A DNA stretch of 64,000 nt from Sarcocystis neurona (GCA_000727475.1 KL647313.1:1097665-1161664); one strand, 5' to 3'. Counted from the stretch's first letter, positions 30,350 to 41,290 are shown. Made by a program: numbers and translations. Notes: generated from the letters alone by a model not told the origin.

Positions 30350-31600
30350 ACACGCTTCCAATACGCACTGCTGCAGGAGCACCATGGGCAGCAGCAGCAG
30401 CGGCAACTGCGGGCGCAGCAGCAGCAGCAGCAACTGGGAGAGCGGCAGCAGGAGTCGCAGGAGCAGTAGTGGCAGCTACGGGAACAGCGGCGGGAGCTGG
30501 GGGAGGAGAAGCAGCAGCAGGAGTTGCAGGAGCATCACCAGGAGCTGCGGGAGCAGCAGCAGCAGTCGTGGGAGCAGCAGCAGAAATTGCGGGAGCAGCA
30601 GCAGCAGGAACTGCGGGAGCAGCAGTAGCAGTTGTGGGAGCAGCAGCAAGAGTTGTGGGAGCAGCAGCAGCAGTTNNNNNNNNNNNNNNNNNNNNNNNNN
30701 NNNNNNNNNNNNNNNNNNNNNNNNNNNNNNNNNNNNNNNNNNNNNNNNNNNNNNNNNNNNNNNNNNNNNNNNNNNNNNNNNNNNNNNNNNNNNNNNNNNN
30801 NNNNNNNNNNNNNNNNNNNNNNNNNNNNNNNNNNNNNNNNNNNNNNNNNNNNNNNNNNNNNNNNNNNNNNNNNNNNNNNNNNNNNNNNNNNNNNNNNNNN
30901 NNNNNNNNNNNNNNNNNNNNNNNNNNNNNNNNNNNNNNNNNNNNNNNNNNNNNNNNNNNNNNNNNNNNNNNNNNNNNNNNNNNNNNNNNNNNNNNNNNNN
31001 NNNNNNNNNNNNNNNNNNNNNNNNNNNNNNNNNNNNNNNNNNNNNNNNNNNNNNNNNNNNNNNNNNNNNNNNNNNNNNNNNNNNNNNNNNNNNNNNNNNN
31101 NNNNNNNNNNNNNNNNNNNNNNNNNNNNNNNNNNNNNNNNNNNNNNNNNNNNNNNNNNNNNNNNNNNNNNNNNNNNNNNNNNNNNNNNNNNNNNNNNNNN
31201 NNNNNNNNNNNNNNNNNNNNNNNNNNNNNNNNNNNNNNNNNNNNNNNNNNNNNNNNNNNNNNNNNNNNNNNNNNNNNNNNNNNNNNNNNNNNNNNNNNNN
31301 NNNNNNNNNNNNNNNNNNNNNNNNNNNNNNNNNNNNNNNNNNNNNNNNNNNNNNNNNNNNNNNNNNNNNNNNNNNNNNNNNNNNNNNNNNNNNNNNNNNN
31401 NNNNNNNNNNNNNNNNNNNNNNNNNNNNNNNNNNNNNNNNNNNNNNNNNNNNNNNNNNNNNNNNNNNNNNNNNNNNNNNNNAACAGCAAGAGTTGTGGGA
31501 GTAGCAGCAAGAGTTGTGGGAGCAGAAGCAGCAGCAGCGGCAGAAGTAGCAGGACCCGAGGAAGCAGCTGCAGCAGCAGCAGAGAAAGCAGCAGTCCCTG
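30350..31600 (+). pseudogene. Decayed Gln/Glu/Leu heptad-repeat sequence spanning gap 2
   Basis: In one plus frame the sequence repeats a 21-24 bp unit encoding QQQQELREQ, QQQKLREQ and QQQELWEQ, the pattern of a coiled coil. TAG codons interrupt it where CAG is expected (near 30450, 30627 and again after the gap). It could be a decayed copy of a coiled-coil gene, an intron derived from coding repeats, or assembly error around the gap. The other two plus frames stay open (Ser/Gly and Ala/Gly) purely by composition. Compare the intact heptad array at 62.1-62.4 kb on minus. Confidence 0.4.
30676..31481. other. Assembly gap 2 (806 N)
   Basis: The gap lies inside the repeat AGCAGCAGCAAGAGTTGTGGG, present on both edges, so it probably represents unassembled repeat copies. 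Confidence 0.95.
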
Positions 31601-31759
31601 CAGCAGCGGGGTGCGCGTTGTACTGGTATCCTGCGCATGTGTACGTGAAGCAGCAGCAGCAGCAGCGGCACGCCTCGCGACCTGGTAGTACTGGCAGAAG
31701 AAGAAGAAACAGCAACGACGGCACGGGGAGCTCGCAGAGGGAAAGCAGCAGCAGACAAG

Positions 31760-34700
31760 ATGCTGGACAATAACTGCGAAGACGCGAGGAGGAGGAGGAG
31801 GAGAAGAAGCAGCGGCAACGCCGCAGCGGTGCTGGCGCAGCAGCAGGGAGATGAAAGTGAGGCTGCCCTGCAGCGGCTGTGGAACTCCCACACGGCGCAG
31901 CTGCTCGACAGCAGCGGCAGCAGCAGCAGCAAACAAAGGAGCAGCAGCCACAGAAGCAGCAGTCGTAGAGGCAGCAGAAGGAGAAGCAGCAGCAGCAGAA
32001 GCACCAGCAGCAGAAACAGTAGCAGCAGCAGCAGGAAAAGCAGCGGTAGCAGAAACAGCAGCAGAAGCGACAGCAGCTGCAATAGCAGAAGACGACGAAG
32101 CAGCAGCAGGAGTGTCGCTCGTGGCAGCGGCAGCGGATGCGGCGGCAACGACGGCACCGGGCAGAAGGGCAGCAGCAGAAGCAGCAGCTGCTGCAGTCGC
32201 ACCTGCAGCGGCACGGCAAGGAAGAGCAGCAGCACATCCGGGTGCAACGGCAGCAGCAGGAACGTCATGGAGGGGAAGAGCAAAACGGTGGCTGGGGTGA
32301 CCAGCAGCAGCCGCAGCAGACGTGCGGTCAACAGCATCCCACACAGCTGCAGCAACAGCAACAGCAAAGTGAAACGCAGCAACAGCAGCAGAACTGCACG
32401 TAGCATCAGAACTGCGGGCAGCAGCAGAACTGCGGGCAGCAGCAGAACTGCGGGCAGCAGCAGAACTGCGGGCAGCAGCAGAACTGCAGGCAGCAGCAGA
32501 ACTACAGGCAACAGCAGGACTTCAGGCAGCAGCAGGACTCCAGGCAGCAGCAGAACTGCAGGCAGCAGCAGACCTGCAAGCAGCAGCAGAACTGCAAGCA
32601 GCAACAGCAGCAGGACTGCAGACAGCAGCAGCAGCAGGGTGGAGGGTGCGAGCGCCAGAAGCAGCAGTCGCATGCGTGGGTTTGAAAGCTGCCGTCGGTC
32701 TCAACAAAAAATGCAAACAGCCCAAAAGGCTGGCGACAGCCCACGCAGCAGCAACAACAGCAGCGAAGGCGTAAGAGATAGCGTCGCTGCAAAGAATTTG
32801 CCTCCTTGTAGTTCGCCGGCTGCTGCTGCTTCCAGACGTGCTGCTGCTGCTCCTGCTGCGTCTGTTTCCCTCTGTTCTGCTGCTGTTGAAAGCACTGCTG
32901 CTGCCGTGAAGACTGCTGCTGAGCCTGCCGCTTCAACGACTTCAGGTGCTGCTGCTGTTGCTAATAAGAGTAGGAGGGGGACAGAGCCCTCTCTTCTTCT
33001 TCTTCCTGCTATCGCTGCTGCTGCCGCGTCGTCCGTCTCTGCCGCTGTTGCGTCCCCTGCAGCAAGTGGTGACGGCCAAGCGGCACCCGCAGCAGCAGCA
33101 GGTAAAGACGCAGTGGTGAGGTTGCTTGAGGCAGAGACAGGACAGCAGCAGAACAATCGAGCCTGCTGCTGCTCTTCCTTCTTCTTTTCTTCGTCGTCTG
33201 CTAGTGACGCAAGCAGCAGCAAGGGCAACTCTGGCAGCAGGTGCTGCTCAAGCGGTCCTGCTGCTGCGGGCCGTGTCCCTGCGGCAGTTGCGGCGCCTGC
33301 GCGGCTCTGCCCCACATTCGTGCACGTTGCCAGTGGCCCAGCAGCACCAGGTGCAGCAGGAAGAGCAACGGCTGCAGCAGAGTTCACAGTCGCAGCAGCA
33401 GCAGGCAGCCGTGAAGAAGAAGAAACAGCAGCAGCAGCAGCAAGAGACCGAACAACACTAGTGAGCAGCGTCGGCCTGCAGACCTTGCTCCGTTCTCACG
33501 GAGACGCAGCAGCAAAAAACAGCAGCAGCAGCGCCACCGCAGCGACAGCAGCAAAGACAGACGCTACAGCAGCAGCAGCAGAAACAGAGGCAGCAGTACC
33601 AGCAGCAGAAACAGTCGCGGCAGCACCAGCAGCAGAAACAGGCGCAGGAGCAGCAGCAAAAAGAGACGCAGCAGCAGCAGCAGAAATCGACGCAGCAGCA
33701 GCAGCAGGAACAGACGCACCACCAGCAGCAGCAGCAGCAACAGAGGCAGCAACAGCAGCAACAACAGACGCAGCTGAAGGAATAGCCGAGGCACGTTATG
33801 TTTTTGGCTCCGGATTGGGAAGGCAGCGACTTCAGGCCTTTCCTTCCGCTGTTGCTGCTGCTTCTGCTGCGCCGGCAATGGACGCGCATGCAGCAGCTGC
33901 TGCTGGTGCAGCTGAGGCAAGTGACGTAGTTGCTGCCGCTGATGGCTGCTCCATTTCGGATGATTGCGCGCCAACGAGCAGCAGATGCAGCAGCAGCAAA
34001 AGCGGCAGCAGCAAAAGCAGCAGCAGCAGTAGCGAGACAGACGCAGGAACAGGAGGAGCAGTAGGAAGAGCAGCAACAGCAGCAGAAGGTAGAGGAACAG
34101 CAATCTGTCGCAGAAGGAGCAGAGCAGGAGGCGCAGCAGCAGAGAAGAAAGAGAGGGTACTGACTCCCGACGTTTTTTTGAACTTCGTCAATCCGGCCTT
34201 CCTCATTATCCCTCCCACGAGGCAGCAAGCTGCTGACGCTGCCGCCGCTGCTGCTGCCGCCGCTGCTGCTGCGGAGGCCGAAGACTGCGACAAGGCGGCA
34301 TCTGAGATATCGGCAGTAGAGGGAGACGCTGCTGCCTGCTGCTGCTGTTGCTGCTGCGCCCCCTGCTGCTGCGCCGCTCGTGCTCCCGAGGGTAAGCAGT
34401 GTCAGCTGCGTAGCAGTTGCGCGAGCCCCAGCAGCCTCGCACTGCTGCAGCACTGCTGCTCCCGTGGCCGCCTCCTCCCCAGCAGCAGCAACGACTGCTG
34501 CAGCAGCAGCAGTGGTTGCACGCGTCGCAGCGACAGCAGCTACAGCAACAGCAGTCACAGCAACAGGAGGATCGACTGCAACAACAGCAGCAATAGCAAC
34601 AGCAGCAGCAGCGGCGACGGCAGTAGCACCGGCAGCAGCAGCAACGGTAGCAACAACAACAGCAACGGCACTAGCAGCAACAGCTGTACCTTCGACACGA

Positions 34701-36427
34701 GCGGCAGCTGCTGCGCCTTCGTGGATTGCGGTGTCCGGCAATGTTGCTGCTGTACGTGCGGCGCTTGCTGCTGCCCTTGCATCAGAAATTTGAAGAAGAA
34801 CAGCAGCTGCGCGTATCAGGGCAGCTGCTTCAGCCACCACGTCTGCAGCGGAAACAGCTGCCTTGGCGGCGGCGACAGCAGCTGTTGCTGCTGCAGCAGG
34901 ATCTCCGTTCCGGTTGCCTGCGGCTGCAGCAGCAGCAGCAACACAGCAGAGACAAGCAGCGGCAGCACCCCACAGACTGTCAGACGCCGTCGGAGCAGCA
35001 GGAGCTGCAGCAGCTGCGAGAGAGCGGACGGATCCTGCAGCACGTCGAAACGAGAGCAGAGGATCCACAGCAGCAGCGGCACCTGCGGCACTCCCCTCAG
35101 GGCTGCGTCGCATTTATATTCGGCGAGTCCTCGCTCTGCTGGGAATTCTTCCTCTTCATCTTGCTGTCCCTCCCCTCGCTCCGCTACTACTTCTCCCTCC
35201 TCTGTTGCTTCTTCGTTTCGATCAGGCGTTGAGTCCCTGTCCTCCACACCGACCGCGATACCACCACCCCACTGCAGCTGCTGCTGCTGCAGCAACAGCA
35301 GCGGCAACAGCAACAGCAGCAAGCAAGGCGGCAGCAGCAGCGATTACAACAGTCGAGAGGCTCGCTCCTGCGGTCACAGCAACTCCTGCAGGAGTTTCTC
35401 CGCGAGTTCTGCCGCTCCTGCTGCTGCTTCTATTGCGTATCAAGCTCCTGCTGCCTGTGTTTCTTCGTCCTCTGGCGCTCTCATTCATCCTGCCGCTGCT
35501 TTCCCTTCTGCTGCTGCTGCTTCTTCTTCTGGTGGTCCTTCTGCTGCTGCTGTTCCCCGGCCCCCTGCTGCTGCTCTTCCTTCGGCTGCTGCGGCCCCAG
35601 CGGACTGTTCGAATGTTCTTGCGCTGCAGCCTTCTGCCGGTGAAGCAACAGTGCATCTCCCTGTAGTCTGTCGCAAGGTCTCATTTTCTACTTCGGCTGC
35701 TGCTGCTGCTGCTGTCAACGCCGCTTCTGCCAATTCAACTGTTGCATCTCCTCGTTCTGCTGCTGCGTTTGCCTCTTCAACAGCTGCTGCAGCTTCTCTT
35801 TTGTCGCTGCCTGCTGCTGCTTCTTCTCTTCTGCCTCATGCTGCCGCTAGTTCTCTTCCTTCTTCTCCTTTTGCTGCCGAGTCTGGTCCCGCTGCGGAGG
35901 GCAGCCAGGCCGCCTGTTGTCCTGCTGCCGTAGCAGCTTCCTGCTGCCGCTATTGCTGCAGAAGACAAGTAGGGAGGTGCACTGCAGCAGCAGGCGACCA
36001 TGGAGGAGCGACGGTTTGTTGGCACGCGAGGAGAAAGAAACAGCAGCAGCAGCAGCGAAGGCAGAAGCTGCGGGTACAGCTGCTGCGGCAGCGAGCAGCA
36101 GCGCTCAAAGAAAGTGCAGACAAAAGAGAAGCCATGCATGCGCTTCGTTCGTCTACGCTTGAAATTCCCCGACCAAATCAACACGGGGTTGCTCTTATAT
36201 ATGGACCCCACATTCCCTCTGCCGATGGATTCGATTACCGGTACGCATGCAACAGCAGCAGCAACAGCAGCAACGAAGTACCGGAAACAGCAACAACAGC
36301 AGCAGCAACAGCAGCAACAACAGCAGCAGTAACAGAAGCAGCAACAGCAGCAGTAAAAATACCGGCACCAGCAACGGGAACAGCAGCAGTAATAGCAGCA
36401 ACAACAACAGCAGCAAAAGTAATATAA
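31760..36427 (+). CDS. Very large Ser/Ala-rich low-complexity protein
   Basis: ATG at 31760 opens 1555 codons to TAA without a stop. Ordinary-looking segments appear in the same frame along the whole length: LAQQQGDESEAALQRLWNSH near residue 35, RVLTPDVFLNFVNPAFLIIP near 800, and ALKESADKREAMHALRSSTL followed by GVALIYGPHIPSADGFDYRY near 1460-1505. Between them are Ser-, Ala-, Thr- and Cys-rich tracts, including about ten 18-bp repeats giving TAGSSR (32410-32620). The end, from about residue 1515, is Ala/Thr-rich. The frame is long partly by composition; the minus frame 35113-33458 is also open. I cannot exclude introns. Function unknown. Confidence 0.55.
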   Translation: MLDNNCEDARRRRRRRSSGNAAAVLAQQQGDESEAALQRLWNSHTAQLLDSSGSSSSKQRSSSHRSSSRRGSRRRSSSSRSTSSRNSSSSSRKSSGSRNSSRSDSSCNSRRRRSSSRSVARGSGSGCGGNDGTGQKGSSRSSSCCSRTCSGTARKSSSTSGCNGSSRNVMEGKSKTVAGVTSSSRSRRAVNSIPHSCSNSNSKVKRSNSSRTARSIRTAGSSRTAGSSRTAGSSRTAGSSRTAGSSRTTGNSRTSGSSRTPGSSRTAGSSRPASSSRTASSNSSRTADSSSSRVEGASARSSSRMRGFESCRRSQQKMQTAQKAGDSPRSSNNSSEGVRDSVAAKNLPPCSSPAAAASRRAAAAPAASVSLCSAAVESTAAAVKTAAEPAASTTSGAAAVANKSRRGTEPSLLLLPAIAAAAASSVSAAVASPAASGDGQAAPAAAAGKDAVVRLLEAETGQQQNNRACCCSSFFFSSSSASDASSSKGNSGSRCCSSGPAAAGRVPAAVAAPARLCPTFVHVASGPAAPGAAGRATAAAEFTVAAAAGSREEEETAAAAARDRTTLVSSVGLQTLLRSHGDAAAKNSSSSATAATAAKTDATAAAAETEAAVPAAETVAAAPAAETGAGAAAKRDAAAAAEIDAAAAAGTDAPPAAAAATEAATAATTDAAEGIAEARYVFGSGLGRQRLQAFPSAVAAASAAPAMDAHAAAAAGAAEASDVVAAADGCSISDDCAPTSSRCSSSKSGSSKSSSSSSETDAGTGGAVGRAATAAEGRGTAICRRRSRAGGAAAEKKERVLTPDVFLNFVNPAFLIIPPTRQQAADAAAAAAAAAAAAEAEDCDKAASEISAVEGDAAACCCCCCCAPCCCAARAPEGKQCQLRSSCASPSSLALLQHCCSRGRLLPSSSNDCCSSSSGCTRRSDSSYSNSSHSNRRIDCNNSSNSNSSSSGDGSSTGSSSNGSNNNSNGTSSNSCTFDTSGSCCAFVDCGVRQCCCCTCGACCCPCIRNLKKNSSCAYQGSCFSHHVCSGNSCLGGGDSSCCCCSRISVPVACGCSSSSNTAETSSGSTPQTVRRRRSSRSCSSCERADGSCSTSKREQRIHSSSGTCGTPLRAASHLYSASPRSAGNSSSSSCCPSPRSATTSPSSVASSFRSGVESLSSTPTAIPPPHCSCCCCSNSSGNSNSSKQGGSSSDYNSREARSCGHSNSCRSFSASSAAPAAASIAYQAPAACVSSSSGALIHPAAAFPSAAAASSSGGPSAAAVPRPPAAALPSAAAAPADCSNVLALQPSAGEATVHLPVVCRKVSFSTSAAAAAAVNAASANSTVASPRSAAAFASSTAAAASLLSLPAAASSLLPHAAASSLPSSPFAAESGPAAEGSQAACCPAAVAASCCRYCCRRQVGRCTAAAGDHGGATVCWHARRKKQQQQQRRQKLRVQLLRQRAAALKESADKREAMHALRSSTLEIPRPNQHGVALIYGPHIPSADGFDYRYACNSSSNSSNEVPETATTAAATAATTAAVTEAATAAVKIPAPATGTAAVIAATTTAAKVI

Positions 36428-36753
36428 GCAGCAGCAACTGCAGCAGCAACACCAGCAGCAACAACAATGTCTCGGCAGCAACAACAGCATCTGGAGAAAC
36501 AACAGCAGTAGCGGCCGCCGCAATCGCCGAAGTATGGAAGTGATCGGCCGTGACGCTGTAGGACGGTGCGACGCTGCAGCGCACTGGCCAGGCAGATGTG
36601 CATATATATAATTTAGGGCAGGAATAGACGGCTTCCCGTCTTCATCTTGCTGCACCCCGTAGACGAGCAACAGCAACAGCAGCCGCCAAGGTCGTTGTTT
36701 AGCCGGCTGTTGCGTACGCAGATGAGAAGCTGCTGCTGCCTCTACTTCTTCTA

Positions 36754-37592
36754 TCACCTTCTCCCGTTAACTCTGCGCTTCTGTGCGGCCGCTGCAGACA
36801 CTTCCCTGCTGTTGCTGCTGCTGCTTCCGCTCTCCTGTGCTGCTGCTTCCGCTCGCACTGGCTTCACTGCTGCTGCTGCTACATTTACAGCAGCAACGGT
36901 GTCCTGCTGCTGCCTGCGCGTCGCCGGCCTCTTCGCTGCTGCTGCCGCTGCTCCTGCAAGCCATTCGCCTCCTACCGCTCCCACCGTCGGTGTTGCTGCT
37001 GCTGCCTCTCCTAAACAACCACCGGGACCTATCTCTCTGGTGCTCTTCTCCTGCTGGTGCTGCGTCCTTTTCTTTCTGTCTCTGTCTGCCTGTCTTTCTC
37101 TCTGTTTCTCTGGAGAAGCACGTGGCACTGCCGTCGTGCCGCAGCCTCGCTGCGTCCTTGGTATTCGTTGCCCCCTCTGCTGCTGCACATTCTCCTCTTC
37201 TGCAGGGTGTTGCTTATTCTGCTGCCCAGCCTCCGTCCGCATCCCTGCAGCTCTTTCTGCGACCTCCTGCTCTTCTGCTGCTGCTCCTGCTGCTGGTGGA
37301 CTTGCTCACGCTCTTGCTGCTGCTGAAGGCTACTCCGATCGCAGCTGCTTCGCTGCTGCCGCTGCTGCTGCCGTTTCCACGGCCTCGCATACGCCGCTGC
37401 TATTGTTGCCGGCTCTTCTGCTGCTGCTGTTGAGCCCTCCTCCTCGACTGCTGTTGCTGCTGCAGTCCACACATCTCTCCAATTGTACGTTCCTGCTGCT
37501 CCACCTACACGCACCCATACAAATACATATATACGTATATATTTATATACCCACAGAAATACAAAAACACACGTCTCAGCATACACATACAT
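36754..37592 (-). CDS. Candidate gene, Gln/Arg/Ala-rich, unassigned
   Basis: Two overlapping minus frames have charged, natural sequence. The first (37592-37029) contains QKSRRSQKELQGCGRRLGSR and NREKDRQTETERKGRSTSRR. The second (37242-36754) contains MRTEAGQQNKQHPAEEENVQ by position, then SPEKQRERQADRDRKKRTQH, and ends AQKRRVNGRR. Joining them needs an intron. On plus the same bases are Leu/Cys/Ala-rich with many TM-like runs, which I regard as the shadow. Confidence 0.35.
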
Positions 37593-38100
37593 CTATTCGC
37601 AGTCATTCGTCTTCCACCACACATACGTACAAATACATATATATATATATATATGTGTATTTCTTTCTCTCTCTCTCTCTCTACATATGTGCGTGCCGTA
37701 TATGGCTGCGCCTGGGTGAACACCCATACGTATGTATATATGTGTCCATGTGTGTCTGTATTAGTTTATCTTCATATATGTATGTACACGTGTATATCTC
37801 TTACTTTCTCTCTCTCTGTCTCTCACTACATATATGTATATATATATATACATATGTGCAGATGTATCTGTATAAGCTTGCCTTTATATCTTTATATACA
37901 TTTGTACCTCTCTGCTTGGTATGCGTCCATATATAAATATATATGTGGCACTTGTGCTCTCTGTGTCTGCGTCTCTCTCCATATATATGCACACACATGC
38001 GTCTACGAATATACGCGTGTGTGTCTCCCTCTTCCCGTCTCCGTGTCTCCGTCACATGTACGCGAATACGTGTGTGTGTCTCCCTCTGTGCCCAGCCGCA
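37520..38100. repeat. TA/TC microsatellite interval
   Basis: (TA)n, (TC)n and ACATAC runs (37520-38030) with no gene support. Confidence 0.55.
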
Positions 38101-38145
38101 TGCATGCACGTCTCTTTTTTCTGTTGTGTGTCCTGGCCATGCGCA

Positions 38146-38399
38146 GAGTCATTTATTGGGGAGAGCTGGCCGGAGAGTCGAGGGAAGCGAAGGAGAAGCA
38201 CCGCCGTCACGCGCAGGCGGTACGGGGGCAATTCTCGCACTGCTGCTGCTGCAGCGCCTCCGTGCTCTCTCCTGCGTACACATATATGTAGAGCTATGAA
38301 TATACATGAATACACGAATATATTCGTGTGTGTGTGTGCAGCAGGACTTTCACTGCCTCGGAGGTCTCCACCACAAAACGTGCAAACTGCCGTATCTGC
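38146..38399. other. Unique island with exon-like frames on both strands
   Basis: On plus, after a pyrimidine tract and the acceptor GCCATGCGCAG, a frame reads SFIGESWPESRGKRRRSTAV. On minus, after CCCCTGCAG, a frame reads IRQFARFVVETSEAVKVLLH (38399 to about 38340), a convincing amphipathic helix, and a second minus block contains VRELPPYRLRVTAVLLLRFP with SGQLSPINDSAHGQD. I think a minus-strand gene is somewhat more likely, but the strand is unresolved. Confidence 0.35.
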
Positions 38400-38439
38400 A
38401 GGGGAACGCAACTCACAAGCCCCCTCTCTCTATTTATAT

Positions 38440-38960
38440 ACATGCATGTATGCGTCTCTTCATTACTACAAAATATAAACATACGTACATATACACGCAT
38501 ATACATATATATGCATGTATACTTCTCTTCACTACTACGGAATATATACATATATGTGCATATATGTGCATATACGTATAGATGTATCACTCTACTCAAG
38601 ACTACGGAATATGCACATATACACATATACGCATACATACATATGTATGTGTGTACTTCTCTTCACTACTACGAAATATATACATATATATGCATCTATA
38701 CATATGTATACTTTTCTTTAGTACTACGGAATATACACATATATACATATATACATTTACATATATATATATGTAGGTATACTTCTGTTCGTAATCACTG
38801 AATATACACATATATATGTATATATATATTTATAGATACATATATATATACACTTCTCTTCAATACTACGGAATATACACATGTATACATTTATATATAT
38901 ATGTAGGTATACTTCTGTTCATAACTACGGAATATATACATATATGCGTATACACGTATA
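38440..38960. repeat. 65-75 bp tandem repeat, eight copies
   Basis: Each copy contains CTTCTCTTCACTACTACGGAATATA or a close variant followed by (TA)/(CA) words. Copies begin near 38450, 38520, 38592, 38656, 38710, 38778, 38850 and 38911. Confidence 0.8.
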
Positions 38961-40103
38961 CACATTTACATTTAGGAACTCCACACCAGTATACGTATAT
39001 ATATAAACGTGTCCGTACATTTGTGGGGAATACATATCTCTCTTTCTTCCTGTCTCTATCTATATATATGTACAGGTAGAAAATATACGTCAATATATAT
39101 ATATATGTAGACACCTCTCGACTAGTAGTAGATGTACACATATATAGACATATATGTAGGTTTACAAGATTGACGTCAGCATGTGTGTATCTCTATATAT
39201 GTCTGTATACGCCTCTCCACATATATATATTGTGAGGAAATCTGTTAGTCTGTATATATACCTATATATGTGTATACCTGTAGAATTGACATTACTATAC
39301 ATGTATGTGTATACGTACATATGGAGGTTGAGAATTTATACTTCGACACAGACATGCATGTTTAAGAATACATGTTACATAAACCTGTTCATATATATAT
39401 GTATGTATACTCTGGAGTACGGAGGACCTCTGCGTGCTGCTGGTGCTGCTTTCTGCGAGTGTTTCCTACACTTTGCCGTCGCTTCGTCTCTTTTTCTGGC
39501 TGCTGGTGCTGCTTCGCCCGGGGCTACTGCTGCTGCTGCTGTCTCTCCCTGTTCGTTGCAGCAGCAACAGCCGCTCCCCCTGTGCTCCCGCTGCTTCTGC
39601 TGCTGCTCTGCGGGACGCGATAACCCACCACCGCCTTGCTGCTGCTGCTGCCGTGCAAGCGCGGCAGTCGCTAGCTGCTCCCGCCAGTCGCACCTCCTCT
39701 TTGTACTGCTGCCGGCTGCGGGACGACGCCGCGGCTGCGTCTCGCCTTGTGTGGATGTAGGTGTGTGCGTATGTGTGTGGCATTACGTCCTTTTGCTGCT
39801 GCTGCCGCTATTACTATTCTTGCGCTGCGGCAGCTGTCTCTGGTACTTCTTCTTCTTCCTTCTGCTGCCGTGCTGCCCCCTCCTGCGGGTGTGCGTGGGT
39901 GCGGTCGAGCTGCTGCTGCTGCCGCCGCTCTTACGACTGCTCGTGTGTACGTCTGCCCGCCTCTGCTGCTCCTGGTGCTGTGTTGCCGCTGCTGCTGCTC
40001 TTGGGACGTCTGCCCTTCTGTGCTGTGTTGCCGCTGCTGCTGCTCTTGGGACGTCTGCGCTTCTGTGCTGCTGCCGCTGTTGCCGCTGCTGTTGCTGCTG
40101 CAG

Positions 40104-40241
40104 TATCGAGCGAAGATCCTCCGGCTGGCGCGGCAGAGCACCGAGCGACTTTTGACGGTGCAGCAGCTCGTCCTTGACCTCGGGATCCACATGAGCAGGG
40201 GCTGGTCACACTTCTCAAAATTAGTTCTTCCCGGAAAGTAA
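40104..40241 (+). CDS. Terminal exon, short conserved-looking protein end
   Basis: After a run of GCTGCTGTTGCTGCTG and the acceptor CTGCAG, 45 codons to TAA read YRAKILRLARQSTERLLTVQ, QLVLDLGIHMSRGWSHFSKL, VLPGK. The sequence is free of homopolymers and has a clear helix. LGIHMSRGWSHF resembles the Leu-Gly-x-x-x-Ser-x-Gly-Trp-x-His-Tyr turn of Cks cyclin-kinase subunits, but the flanking residues do not fit, so I do not assign it. Upstream, 39420-40100 is CTG-rich and open in several frames; earlier exons are not resolved. Confidence 0.5.
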   Translation, partial: YRAKILRLARQSTERLLTVQQLVLDLGIHMSRGWSHFSKLVLPGK

Positions 40242-40269
40242 AATTTTCTTCCACTCCTTCCTCATGTCC

Positions 40270-41290
40270 ACACTTCCTCTACTCTCGCTTCCACGCCCGC
40301 CCACACATCTCCCATATACTCTCTACACGCCGACGTACAGCCACACATACGTGTGTCTACAGTAGAAATGTCCATCCACACACTTGTCTCTGTATCGCCT
40401 GGACACTTCTACATTTATATATATATATCTGTGTGTGTGCGTATATATATATGTACGTATGGATATATGCTTATGGGTATATATCTACATACGCGCATAT
40501 ATATATATATGTATATGACCATACACGTGTGTCTACATTTAAGATGCCTCTCTACACACCTGTCTATATATCGGCTAGACACTTACACATACATTTATTC
40601 ATATATATGTACGTGCCCATCTGTATATATGTAAATATACATATATATGTATATGTGCGTATGGATATATCTGCATGGGTATAGTTTTAGATATATGTGT
40701 GTGTGTGTCTCTCTCTCTCTATATATATATATGCATGTACGTATATATGTATATATTGATATAGGTATGTACTTGTATACGCATTAATATGTATCTACAT
40801 ATGCTTATCTTTCTCTACATATGTATAGAGAGCTCGTTGCTGCACGGAAGGGAAGTTCATTCTTTGCCAGTGACTACGACGGTATTTGAAGTGGCGTATC
40901 TTTATGTATCTTTACATCTATTTATATATGTCCTCCTCTATCTTTTTTTCTCTCTGCGTATCTATCTGTCTACACCTCTCTGCATATATCTGTTTCTCTC
41001 CAATTCAATATCTATAACTCTATCTATTTGTCTATCTACACACACATATCTGTATGTATACATATATATCCGTCTATGTACAGACACCTATATAATCACA
41101 CATAAAACTCTCTGTATCTGTCTCTTCCTCTCTCTCTATATATATACGCATGCATGTGCATGTTTATTTGTGGCAGTAGGCAGATACATACGCAGAATAG
41201 ATGTATGTAGAGCCGATCTGTTGACGACGCCTTTTGACTTCTCTTCAGTACGACAGCACTGAAACAAATGCAACGATTCAAATATATATA
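40270..41290. repeat. TA-rich microsatellite interval
   Basis: (TA)n, GTATAC and TCTATC runs. A diverged duplication is visible: ACACACTTGTCTCTGTATCGCCTGGACACTTC near 40378 and ACACACCTGTCTATATATCGGCTAGACACTTAC near 40553, about 175 bp apart. No gene seen. Confidence 0.6.

Noticed and set aside
30072..32673. Minus frames of 600-720 codons across gap 2
   Set aside because: Open because of CTG repeats and N; composition is pure Cys, Leu or Ala; the plus frame carries the ordinary segments.
33458..35113. 551-codon minus frame opposite the 31760 ORF
   Set aside because: Mostly Ala/Val/Cys/Ser from CTG repeats; the plus frame has the ordinary segments RVLTPDVFLNFVNP and GPHIPSADGFDYRY.
40104..40241. 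Assignment as a Cks cyclin-kinase subunit
   Set aside because: Only the LG-S-GW-H turn fits; the conserved phosphate-pocket and C-terminal PEPH region are absent.
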